21,333 nucleotides of DNA from Chara braunii (Eukaryota > Streptophyta > Charophyceae > Charales > Characeae). Made by a program: the position numbers and the translations under genes. This document shows, one piece after another, positions 9,933 through 18,691 of this stretch; the first letter of the stretch is position 1, and each line of letters opens with the position of its first letter. The stretch spans positions 3,825,091-3,846,423 of the forward strand of contig BFEA01000021.1 of assembly GCA_003427395.1 (NCBI GenBank), in the 5' to 3' direction. A model generated the notes under the pieces. The model ran no database searches and had not been told where the DNA came from. It worked only from the letters and a program-made list of their open reading frames with translations.

Positions 9933-10267
9933 AGAAGAGGAGGCCAGAGGACGAGTCCCTGGAAGTGATGGTGGCAGAAAAAGAATCGGAAGTCAAACTT
10001 GGGGCCAGCCCGCCCAAACCAAAGGAAGGCCGGAACGAAACGTCGGAGGTAGTACTTGAAATCCCAGATTTACTACAACTTGTTAAGGCCACTAGTCAGC
10101 GTCCAGCCCCGCGTCTTGTGTAGTCCCTTGAAGTCCCTGGAAGAGGAGGTAGCGCTTGCTAGATTTGAGGACGAGGTTCGAAAGGGCTACTGTCTGAACG
10201 GAAAACTAGTCAGCGTCCAGCCCCGCGTCTTGGAGGTAGCAAGGCCGACCCCGACCGTTCATTTTTT
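9917..10267 (+). pseudogene. Protease-RT linker, scrambled by a duplication
   Basis: Coding homology shifts to a second frame here. It starts near an ATG at 9917 (PVKKRRPEDESLE, acidic and basic runs), then KEGRNETSEVVLEIPDLLQLVKA, and ends in TAG at 10121. A 28-bp exact direct repeat (10091-10118 and 10205-10232, period 114 bp) lies in this stretch. Both copies read SQRPAPRL in the same frame, because 114 is a multiple of 3. Between the repeats another frame looks more protein-like (LEEEVALARFEDEVRKGY), so the region is rearranged as well as mutated. No catalytic role is expected; this is the connector ahead of RT. Confidence 0.5.
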
Positions 10268-12160
10268 ATGAGAACAATCCCCGAAGGTAGTGTGCGAAAG
10301 TATAAACCCGTAGGCAAGAAGACCAAGCCGGTCTCGATCCTGGTAGAAACGTCAAAGGAAGAGGCCATGGAGAAGGAAGAGGAAATCCTACGAGTTATAA
10401 GGGAAAGGAGAGCAGCGGAAGGGCATCGAATACCTGATGAGGTAGCAGATATTATGAAAATAGGAGTGGAAGGGTTCTTAACAGCGGAGGAAACTCAGCT
10501 GATAAGAAAAGCATGTCAGGAGTTTCATTTAGCCTTTGCTTTCAATGACCACCAGAAAAGGCGATTGGACACAAAGCTAGTTCCCCCGGTTAGGATCCAC
10601 ACGGTAGAGCACGAATGTTGGAATGACAAAGGGCCTGCCTACGAGTTTGGGATAACAGCGGAAGTCACTGATCTGCTTAGGGCCAAGATAGATTCGTTTG
10701 TGGCTGAACCCACCGCATCTCCCTACGCGAACAAGTGGTTCGTATTCAGGAAGCCCAATAAGACGCTCAGGTGGATCCAGGACCTGCAAAAGCTCAATGC
10801 GGTAACAATCAGGGACGCATGATCGCTTCCACAAGCCGACTCGTTGGCAAAATCTCATGCGGGGCGGAGTATTTACTCCTTAGTAGACTTGTACTCATGA
10901 TATGATCAGTTGCCGCTCGATGCGAGGGATAGACCGTACACCGCAATGCACACCCCGGTAGGACAACTGCAGATGCAAGTGACCCGTATGGGCTTCACAA
11001 ATGCGATAGCAGAAACCCAGAGGAGGATGCTCGCCGTCGCAGGGGATATGTTTCCGGAAAATTGTGAACCATATATAGATGATAACCCCGTACAAGGCGC
11101 AAGGTACAAAGACGAGATGGAGGTCGAGCCGGGCGTACGAAGATTTGTTTGGGACCACCTGCAGGATATTAAGGACCTACTCCAGCGCTTCCTCGTTTAC
11201 AATATTACTACAAGCGGACCCAAGAGCATCCTGGTCGTCCCGGAAGTAACCATACTGGGATCTCGTTGCGGAGCTTACGGGAGGAGACCCGACCCAGTAA
11301 AGACGGATAAAATCTCCCAGTGGCTGACACCCCTGCGTACCACGACGGAAGTACGGGCCTTCCTAGGGGTGGTTGGGTTCTGGAGGATCTTCATCAAAGG
11401 ATTCGCAAAGATAGCAGAACCCATCCGCGCGATGATTAGGGAAGGTGGCACTATGGATTGGACAGAGGACAGGGAAGAGGCAGCCCAGACCCTGAAAGAC
11501 ATCCTGTCATCCGATCAGGTCACGTTAGCAGCACCCTGTTTCAATGACGAGGTGGGACGGCCCTTCATCTTAGAAACAGACGGGGGACCATTGACAGTGG
11601 GAGGAGTATTGATACAGAGAAGCGAGGAGGGCAAAGAAAGACCGATCAAATTTGAAAGTAGGACCCGGAATTCAGCAGAATGACGGTATTCGCAGTTCAA
11701 GAAGGAGGTCCTAGCAATCCTACATTGTCTTAAGACTTTCCAGGCATACCTGTTCGGGAGGCGATTTATCCTAAGGATCGATCCCACCAACGTTGCCGGA
11801 GCCTTAAAGAACTACAAGCCCATAGACCCGACCGTTGGCAGGTGGATAGGCTTCATATGGCAATTCGACTATAAGGTCAAGCGGATTGCGGGGCTTTGAA
11901 ATAGGGCAGATGGGCTGAGCAGGATATGCATCACGGCCGAAGGAGTAGAGGACGCGGAACCAATCGACGCTTTCATGGAATATGAAGGAGAGACTCTTGT
12001 CATAGATAATGAGATGGCAGATCCGACAATTACAATAGGACAGTTGCTGATTCAAACCTTGGAAAAGGGCGCACCTGCAGTAGTTGCAGAACTCAGGGAA
12101 GGACCTGTCACCACAGTCAGCCGTAAAGAGGAAAGGAAAAAGACTCGTGGGGAGCAGTAG
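10268..12160 (+). pseudogene. pol: Reverse transcriptase and RNase H
   Basis: One frame holds both domains despite TGA at 10820, 10898, 11681 and 11897. RT: fingers motif SPYANKWFVFRKPNKTLRWIQDL, LNAVTIRDA, catalytic Asp in LVDLYS (codon at 10886), the palm segment RMGFTNA and the YIDD box (11072-11083). The connection domain follows with LRTTTEVRAFLGVVGFWRIFI, a hallmark of Ty3/gypsy RTs. RNase H: Asp in LETDGG (11579), Glu in FKKEVLAI, Asp in LRIDPTN (11780) and Asp in NRADGLSR (11909), all four acidic positions kept. Role: copying element RNA to DNA and removing the RNA strand inside virus-like particles. Two of the stops fall at positions usually coding Arg (a CGA-to-TGA pattern). The frame ends in TAG at 12158, after homology has moved to another frame near 12140. 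Confidence 0.92.
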
Positions 12161-13745
12161 TAGGGGCCAAAGAGGAATTGATGGCAATGGTCGTGGAAGA
12201 GGGATGAGACGCCGTAATGACATTGGTCGAAACCTGGGTACAGAAGGAGAGTCAGTACCTAGTTAACCTCACTCGGGAGGAGCAGGGTGCGGATCAGAAC
12301 GAACAAGAATTTTTCCTCATACAAATGTATGAGGGCGTCTTCAAAGAAATCGGTCTGCTGCTGGTAGGGAACAAACAACCCATGGAAGTCAGTCCCAAGG
12401 CAAGGGAGGAAGTAGAAAGTATGTCCTAAGAAATGGCCACCTGTTCAAGAGAGAGGAAGGGACGATGCCTAGACGCGTCATTTGTGGGAGGTTTAGGCAG
12501 CTGGACGTAATTCAGGCAATGCACGATGGGCTAGCTGGGGGTCATCGGTCGTCAAAGGGGACACTCGCAAAGATTGTGCCCCTGCACTTCTGGCCAGGAA
12601 TGACAGACATGGTCGCAACGTACGGTCAGACGTGTCTGATATGTCAAGAGAGGAGCTCCGTACGGGTTTACGAGCCCCTTACGCCCACCCGGGTACTGGG
12701 ACCCGGACACCTTGTTCACCTCGATCTCGCCGTTATGCCCGTATCGATGGATAGGTTTAGTTATTTCTTGGATGCAAGGGATAATCTCAGTGGCTATGTA
12801 GAAGCCGTGACCCTCAAGAAGAAGACAGGGAAAGCAGTGGCCGACTGGGTGGAAGACTTCTACCTAAGGTACCCCTTCGTGCGCAGGTTTATGGCAGACA
12901 ATGGGACATAATTCGTTAACTAGGAGGTGTTGAACAGGCTTAAGTCACTGGGTGTACCAATCAAGATCACCGAGCCCTACCATCCTGAGGCAAATGCACC
13001 AGTAGAAAGGGATCACCGGACTTTGAAGAACACAATCGCAAAGTTGGCAGCAGATAACTTGGGAAAGTGGTCACGGTTTCTCAAGCAGGCAGTTTTCGCC
13101 GAGAACATGACTCCAAAAAGAACGACGGGATGTATTCCAGCGGAACTCTGGTATGGAAGGGTAATCGATTTTCCGATAGAAGCTTTGGTCCCTACCTGGA
13201 ACAGGCTAGATGACGATCCACACTTGAGCACGAAAGAGTTAATCACCGCACGTTGTCAGCAGGTCGCCAGGAATGAGGAGGTACTCGAGGAAGTAGTCAA
13301 TCGTGTGACGGACAACCGAATGAGGGATAAGGCAAGATGGGACCAGGTTAAGAACATTCGGAAGGAGCCACTCCATGTGGGGGAAAAAGTGCTAGTTAGG
13401 AACTCGACTCTTGAAAGCACATGATCCGGGCAGCTGGGAAAAAGATTCAAAGGGCCTTACAGGATCGCTAAGCGGGTGGGACTGAACACATTTGAACTTG
13501 AGGATCTCGATGGTACTAGCATAAGAGGGTCATTTCCAGAGATTGGTCAGATTTTTGAGCAGGGATCCGGTGGAACAGTGGCTACAAGAGGCCCAGGACA
13601 GGGAAACTGGGGAACTGACAGCCTGAAAGGCAGGCAACTGGCTATAAGTTTTGGACCGCCTCCCTGTGGAAGTGATCATGACCACGGGGATTGTTCGTTT
13701 GTGTGTCTTGACTTTTGTGAAACATGGGGAGACTGCCTGGGCTGA
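12150..13745 (+). pseudogene. int: Integrase with HHCC, DDE core and GPY/F module
   Basis: The first segment (about 12150-12429) is in one frame with TGA at 12205 and includes EEQGADQNEQEFFLIQMYEG. The main frame takes over at about 12420 (LRNGHLFKREEGT). HHCC zinc finger: MHDGLAGGH followed by CLICQE. DDE core: Asp in HLDLA (12723), Asp in MADNGT (12897) and Glu in PVERDH (13005), all present. TAA at 12909 and TAG at 12921 follow immediately after the second Asp. TGA at 13422 precedes the C-terminal GPY/F module (RFKGPYRIAKRVGLNTFELEDL). The tail after SFPEIGQIF is Gly-rich and has no chromodomain. Role: inserting element cDNA into the host genome. It cannot act as read because of the stops in the catalytic core. 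Confidence 0.92.
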
Positions 13746-13881
13746 CTGTGACTGGGCCTGGGAGCACGGAACAGTGTAATTATAGTTTTTGTGGGGTGAT
13801 GATGTGGATTGCCTACATAGGGCACCTATGTGTTGAGACAATTTGTCGAGGGTTCTAAGGGATAATGGGGCTACCAACTAT

Positions 13882-14409
13882 ATGGGGGCAAGCAAGAGTT
13901 CTAGGGAAGCCTCCAAAGCCGCAAATGGGAGTGGAAGGGAATGCGTGTGTATGAGGGGTACCGTGACTGTTATGCATGAACAGGGCCAGGCGAGGAGAAA
14001 ACAGCAAGAAAACAACAAGATGGAGTATGGAAATGAGAATGACAGCAATGTCATCAATAGGGCGGAAGAGGGACGGTCGTCTAGGCAAGCTGGAGAGTCA
14101 AGCTCCAAGAAAAGGAAGTTGTATGTGGGGTTCGATCACAACCTAGTTGTGAACAGAGGGGGCAAGAAACAAGGGACCAGAGGGCCGTCACCACTAAAGG
14201 AACGGGAGCCGATAGAGCTGCCTTCAGACAGTGATCCTAGTGATAAGGAAGAGGGGAACCCAGAGGAAGGACAACGGCCGAGAGAGAATGAGCCCGTGGA
14301 GTTCATTGACCTCACCAGCGACGAGGAGGAAGATGAGGTAACGCCCACAAGGGAAGATCAGGGAAGTGAGGAGGACCCAGGGGAAAAAGAGGACCCATGG
14401 AAAAGATAA
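13882..14409 (+). CDS. Post-integrase acidic protein with myristoylation-, NLS- and SIM-like motifs
   Basis: No family recognised. The frame is open from about 13843 but the first ATG is 13882, giving 175 residues. The start MGASKS fits the N-myristoylation consensus M-G-x-x-x-[S/T] and is followed by basic residues. A KKRK cluster at residues about 76-79 could be a nuclear localisation signal. The C-terminal third is strongly acidic and holds two SUMO-interaction-like motifs: IELPSDSD (111-118) and VEFIDLTSDEEEDE (139-152). The protein is predicted to be disordered. The ATG context is weak (T at -3, G at +4). It sits in the position of the extra 3' ORF (env-like or accessory) of some Ty3 elements, but shows no signal peptide or membrane segment. 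It is intact, unlike pol. Confidence 0.5.
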   Translation: MGASKSSREASKAANGSGRECVCMRGTVTVMHEQGQARRKQQENNKMEYGNENDSNVINRAEEGRSSRQAGESSSKKRKLYVGFDHNLVVNRGGKKQGTRGPSPLKEREPIELPSDSDPSDKEEGNPEEGQRPRENEPVEFIDLTSDEEEDEVTPTREDQGSEEDPGEKEDPWKR

Positions 14410-14633
14410 TTCGGGCCAACTTTCAACGATTGGTTCGATCAATGGGCCAGTATTTTGTGTTATCAGTAGGCAATGAAGGGCCATAAAAAGTTGAGCAGGG
14501 GAGAAGACATATCCCCAACATCCTTCTTTTAGAAGAAACGCTCCGCCATCTACAGACGATAAAGAGGCTAATGGAGCAAGAGATGGAGGACCGTGCAAGG
14601 AGGGAGGCTCGGCGCCGGGGGCCGGGACAGTAA
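14397..14633 (+). pseudogene. Short coiled-coil-like ORF overlapping the acidic ORF
   Basis: The frame starts at ATGGAAAAG, 13 nt before the end of the acidic ORF, and runs 79 codons to TAA at 14631 with one internal TAA at 14484. The first part is IIRANFQRLVRSMGQYFVL. The second part is heptad-like and highly charged: LLLEETLRHLQTIKRLMEQE, then MEDRARREARRR, suggesting a coiled coil with a basic end. It could be a separate overlapping ORF or the frameshifted C-terminus of the acidic protein. No family recognised. Confidence 0.35.
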
Positions 14634-14716
14634 AAAGGGACAGCAGGCATGATGAGAATAGCTGGGAATCAGGGAAGAGATGGTAACCGGGCAGCAAAGA
14701 ACGACCATCTTTCCTT

Positions 14717-15120
14717 TTTGCACATTTGAACTTCTTCCGAACGAACTGTGATGAGACAGCTGCTAAGCCCGAAGCGGCTAAGGACTGGGTAATGAATGCT
14801 ACTTCATATAAGTCGTTGCTTCTTCGGGAATGAGACGAGAGCTTTTTGCACTCAGAATAGAATTCTGGTTGGCCGGGTAGATTAAGGGAAAGAAAAAGGG
14901 CAAACAAGGGGGGCCTAGATGAGACGAGCCTGTAATGTTGTCGTTGCATTCGAACTATGTCTCCTCCTTTTTGGGAAGGACTGTAATGAAACTACTTTTT
15001 GGGCTGAGGAAACTAGTGGGGGGTGGGAGACTTGTACTACTTTGTATAAGTATTCGCTTCTTTGGGAAAAATGGGAACTTTTTTTTGGTAGTAAGAAACG
15101 GACTTTGGGGATGATTGACT
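14717..15120 (+). repeat. Two diverged tandem copies of a TATA-containing segment
   Basis: Copy 1 starts near 14717 and copy 2 near 14942, offset about 224-238 nt. Matching landmarks are atttgaact/attcgaact, actgtgatgagac/actgtaatgaaac, and a 31-nt block around TATAAG (14807 and 15045) with 25 of 31 bases identical by eye. Each copy therefore carries a TATAAG followed by gcttctt(c/t)ggga. They may be remnants of a retroelement 3' LTR or of tandem promoter repeats. Confidence 0.5.
14884..14913 (+). other. Candidate polypurine tract
   Basis: A run of almost only purines (aagggaaagaaaaaggg, then caaacaagggggg) lies 250 nt after the last element ORF. In LTR retroelements a polypurine tract primes plus-strand DNA just before the 3' LTR. 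A TG follows within 15-20 nt, but no LTR copy is available to confirm it. Confidence 0.3.
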
Positions 15121-15612
15121 TTGCCTCGAGAAAATAGGCAGGGGCATGTGAACTCTTGAACATTGGAAGATGCAGTCATGGCGAAAGTTCTTTTTTTTCG
15201 AAATTGTGTGTCCTTGATTGAATGAGTCGCTCCACGAGTCTTTGTGAGAGGTTAGGGGACCTCTGGGTAGAGAGGCACCCTCTCCCCTAGGAGCCTAATC
15301 CAACCTACCCCAGGCAATCCCAGAGCATTGAAAAGCGTATGAGAAGTCAGAAAAGTGGCAAGGAAACATGGAAATGATGCAACACCCCCTGTAATGGTTG
15401 AACGGTCGGGCGAGCTAGTGCTGCTTGGGGTTGCGAGCCTCAACTCGAGCATTAGACGCTAAGTCGGGTGTACGTATGAATGATAAAGGATTGTTGAGAA
15501 TGATAAAAGGAAGAAGCATGTGTAAAAACCCAAGATGATGACCACCCTCTAAACCCCGAGACGAGATAGGATCCGTGACCTCGAGGCCCACCCCCTCGGG
15601 CGCTAACATTGC

Positions 15613-15730
15613 AATGGATAAGGATGGTCCTAACCAGACTGTCCAATTGAAATGGATAAGAATGACCCTAACCAGTCTGTTCGACTTGGAAGTGGAAAGA
15701 ACAACCCTAACCAGGTTGTTCGGAATGGCC
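15613..15730. repeat. Three-unit minisatellite, period 38-40 bp
   Basis: Units start at 15613, 15651 and 15691. The conserved core is cctaaccag followed by ctgt or ttgt, with aatggataag at the start of units 1 and 2. It is the first of three adjacent arrays with different periods. Confidence 0.7.
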
Positions 15731-15812
15731 CCCGACAAGGGTCATTCTTTGGAATTGGCACTGAGGTCCCCTTGCATGGCTGCTTGAGATGCATGGTATT
15801 GGAAGAGCTGAG

Positions 15813-15942
15813 CCTTGGAAAAGAAATTGGAAAGAGCAGAGCCTTGAAAAGGAGATTGGAAAAAACTCAGTCCTGGAAAAGATATTGGACTCAGCCTTGA
15901 AAAGGATATTGGACTCAGCCTTGGAAGATATATTGTATTGGG
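15813..15942. repeat. Degenerate minisatellite, period 23-30 bp
   Basis: Five units begin cct(t)gg or ccttga at 15813, 15842, 15872, 15895 and 15919. Several continue aaaaggatattggactcag. The first two units are longer (29 and 30 bp) than the later ones (23 and 24 bp). Confidence 0.7.
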
Positions 15943-16050
15943 CATTGGACTGAGATTGATCATTGGACTGAGATTGAGCACTGAACTGAGATTGAGCATG
16001 GGAATGAGACTGAGCATTGAAATTGGATTGAGTATTGAAAATTGCATTGC
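15943..16050. repeat. Six-unit 18-bp minisatellite
   Basis: Six consecutive 18-bp units start at 15943, 15961, 15979, 15997, 16015 and 16033. Consensus is cattggactgagattgag. Units 1-3 are near-identical; units 4-6 drift. The period is a multiple of three, so either strand reads as a 6-residue repeat, but no gene context supports coding. Confidence 0.9.
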
Positions 16051-17010
16051 ATAAACAGGGGACCTTAGGCAACTGGAAGTGGATTTGGAAAGAGCCTTAA
16101 AATGTAATTTTTCTTTTTTCTAGTCTTTGGCCTCAGCAAGAGGGGGATACCGGTGCATGCACCGCAACCCCAAAGACCTCTATCCCTTTAAGGGAAAAAG
16201 TCTCAGCGCGGCTTGTTCCTCTTCAAGGAAATGAGGGTTAAAGGACTAAGGCACTTACCACTTGGATCGGTGCGGGACGTCCGGAACTACCCCCGGCAAT
16301 GAGCTCTAGCCGGGGAGTTCAAACTGCGCCTCCTGTTGAACGCCTAAACATCAAAGGGCGAGAAAGCCAAATGGGCGAGGATGTCATTCTCATCTAGTCT
16401 ATTTTGTCCTCCCCAACCACATGCCATGTCATAGAGGGTTGCCATGGCCGTTTGGGTCGGACCTCGGCTGCCCGCACTAAGTTGGGCAGCACTGTCCAAG
16501 GGGAGGGACTTGGCGGAGTACCGGGTGGAGTCCGCGACCACGACAGGGCACTGACACTGCCCTGCCGGAGCATTACAACCGCTTCGGGACTAATTGCGAG
16601 GTCTTCGTAACTGCACTCGCGAACTAATTGAGAGCCCCAACTCTCTTGAAAGAAAGAGGCCGGAATCCAGAAAATCACCACTTGGGAGGAACGATTCGCG
16701 AGGAACACTCTTACGGCTAGACGAGACCTTGACAGGCTTGGATTGGACCTACCTGACAGACGTAATGAGAAACCTTGGTATCGGTGCTCGCCACGTAGAA
16801 GAAGAAACGTCGGACCGAGTAGGAGGATGAGGCGTCGTCCGCTGGGGAGGAAATGATCACTCTTCCTTTTGTGAAGCGGATGGGCTTGTGTCCTTGACTG
16901 CGGTTGGTGGGCCAAAGGTCTCGTACCTCCGAGTGAGGACCAGTCGCGCGATGGGGACATCGCGCTTTGAGTGGGGGGAAGGTGTGCCATCTGCCAATCA
17001 ATACGCATGG
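16051..17010. other. No supported gene; palindromes only
   Basis: The region includes a 14-bp perfect palindrome (cggtgcatgcaccg, 16151-16164) and a strong hairpin at 16284-16320. A 326-codon minus-strand open frame (16394-17374) covers much of it and the next repeat array. It has low-complexity Ser/Pro/Leu composition and no domain, so I do not call it a gene. Confidence 0.5.
16284..16320. other. Hairpin: 5 + 7 bp stem with 2-nt bulge
   Basis: Arms gaact/agttc (16284-16288 and 16316-16320) and ccccggc/gccgggg (16291-16297 and 16309-16315) enclose an 11-nt loop. The 2-nt bulge 'ac' is on the left arm. It is not followed by a T-run, and no adjacent gene suggests a role. Confidence 0.6.
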
Positions 17011-17275
17011 AAAAAGACTTGTAATTGGTTTTGCATGGGCTTAGGAAAAAAGGGGGCCTGTCAAGATGGCCGGAACAGAAAAAGATTGTAATTGGCTTTG
17101 CATGGGCCTGAGAAAAGGGGGCCTGGCAAGACGCCAGGGCAGAAAGGACTTGAGCAAGTGACATGGTATGGACCTGAGAAAAAGAGTCTGGCAAGACAAC
17201 CTGGAGGGAAAGGATTGATGAGATTGGTTCTACGTGGACCCGAGAAAGGAATTGGCAGATTGGGGAATGGCTGAG
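17011..17275. repeat. Four-unit minisatellite, period 64-68 bp
   Basis: Units start at 17011, 17079, 17143 and 17209. Each begins aaa(a)aga or aaagga and contains gg(a/g)cc(t/c)gagaaa and a ctggcaaga-like word in the middle. Units 1 and 2 are closest. On the plus strand the last three units read as a roughly 22-residue periodic peptide with GPEK in each. Confidence 0.8.
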
Positions 17276-18691
17276 GGATTGCCTTGAAAAGAAGGGCCTA
17301 GCTAAGGAATGGGTTGAGCATTGCATATGGAAAGATAATCGAGCAAAGGGCAAGTAAGGACAACAGGGGGACATGCATGCAGATTTGGCAGGACTTGAGA
17401 AAAGTCGGAAAGAACGGTCAGGGAGGGATGCATGTGGATTTGGCTATACCTGAGCTTGGGGAGAAGAAAACTTGCACCGAAAATGTGGGGAGGCCCTAAG
17501 AGTAATAAATGGAATGAGACCGGAAGGATGTCTGCTCAAGAATGTTTTCTTGATGAAATGGGAAGATAGATTTGAGATTACGAATGCAGCCTTCAAGACA
17601 TTGTCGAGAGCAAGAAATAACGTACAATGAAAAACAATATGCAGGACATGTCTGCGGTCAGACCCCTCCAAGGGGCGATGCTAGTCAACCTGATGAGGGA
17701 AAGAGACATCAAAACTGCTTAAGCTCCTTGACGTGTTGCTAGGTCACACCTGGAGGAAGCCATGGCGAAAGACCTCTGTGACAATCCGTCGCCAAAATCT
17801 CCCCTTTACCTCGGCCCCTGGGAGGGTGATGGGCGCGTCGTCCTTTCTCTTGTGGAATGATACGGGAAGTTGTGGGGAGGCTCTTGGGTATTTGGGAGTT
17901 CCAGTGAGAACGAGATACAGCTGTGAGACGGACGCTAATGCACAGAGAGGGTTAGGCGCCCGTTACAAAGACATTATTGAGCTTGGGGACGTAACGCAAC
18001 CCAGAGGAAGCCTGAAACAAAAACTTTGACCCCTCCATACCCTCCCCCGCCCAAGGGGCGAAAACCTAAAGAAGGACCCGAGAAAAGAGTAAGAAAGACA
18101 AGAGGAACATTGACATGCTAACTGCTCATCCCACCCCACTCCCCTTCCTTGTCTGTCTATCACTCCAAAGTCCCTACTGACCATGGATTGGTGCGCGATG
18201 AGGACATCGTGAATGAGTGGGGGGAATATGTCGGGACTGGTGAGTCCCGAATGATTTCCCGTCACTCGAGAGACTGCATATGGCCAATTTGTGCACGGCA
18301 GAGAAAACCGGAGGCAGGAATGCTGGAAAGTTCGGAAGCATGAGCATGGACGGTAGGAGGTGGGAGGCTGCCCAGGGTCGTCAGGACCACCATAGTAGAG
18401 AGAAAACTATCTAGGCAGGGGGCAGCAAAGGACTGGGAGAGAGAATGACAAAGGCGACCCCCTTCCCCGAGAGCGGAGGAGGGACGCCGAAGAATTAGTA
18501 TTAGCATGAGGAGAAAGCAGCTAGACAGGACGCAAGGCGTGGATGCAACACGACGGTGAAGGCATCAAGAAGACCGCAGGGTAGGTAGGAGCCGGCACCC
18601 GGAACGGAATAGCATGCGGGACGCAATAGGAGTTGGGGAGCGGAGGTCGCTGTAAGGCAGAAAGACGTCGGGGGCACCAAGGAAAGACGTG
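17276..18691. other. No supported gene
   Basis: Only short, mutually overlapping open frames occur. A 34-nt segment at 18193-18226 (gcgcgatgaggacatcg...gagtggggggaa) is a diverged copy of 16946-16980, so part of this region is repeated nearby. No RNA gene or transposon end was recognised. Confidence 0.45.

Larger units (their letters stand above)
7031..13745 (+). mobile_element. Decayed Ty3/gypsy-like retrotransposon core (gag-PR-RT-RH-INT)
   Basis: Domain order is gag, aspartic protease, reverse transcriptase, RNase H, integrase. Integrase after RNase H is the Ty3/gypsy (Metaviridae-type) order rather than Ty1/copia. The coding line passes through all three frames: frame changes near 7.65-7.72, 9.92, 10.12-10.2, 12.14 and 12.42 kb, plus in-frame stops. 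Catalytic residues of RT, RNase H and integrase are mostly still readable, so decay is fairly recent or mild. No chromodomain follows the integrase GPY/F module. Neither LTR is identified, so these are coding limits and not element limits. The four upstream cassettes and two downstream frames may belong to the same element. Confidence 0.88.
14634..15612. other. Post-element non-coding region
   Basis: No supported gene. It contains a polypurine tract candidate at 14884-14913 and the diverged TATA-containing duplication listed separately. From 15180 to 15612 I see only A/T runs and ordinary unique-looking sequence. A minus-strand open frame at 14224-14949 overlaps the coding frames and is a compositional shadow. 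Confidence 0.5.

Noticed and set aside
9459-11899. TGA read as an amino acid (altered code or recoding)
   Set aside because: TAA and TAG stops and several frameshifts interrupt the same polyprotein, so ordinary decay explains it better.
13476-13745. Chromodomain at the integrase C-terminus
   Set aside because: After the GPY/F module the sequence is Gly-rich and lacks the aromatic cage pattern.
14128-14140. GGTTCGA words (also 10174) as tRNA B boxes
   Set aside because: No cloverleaf arms or A box at the right distance; they lie in coding frames.
14224-14949. 241-codon minus-strand open frame
   Set aside because: Antisense shadow of the acidic plus-strand ORF and of the TATA repeat; no domain.
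14931-15300. Full 3' LTR with matching 5' LTR
   Set aside because: I compared distinctive words of this region with 1-3131 and 6553-7030 and found no matching copy; no target-site duplication or primer-binding site seen.
16394-17374. 326-codon minus-strand open frame
   Set aside because: Low-complexity Ser/Leu/Pro/His sequence that runs through a minisatellite; no recognisable domain or clear gene signals.
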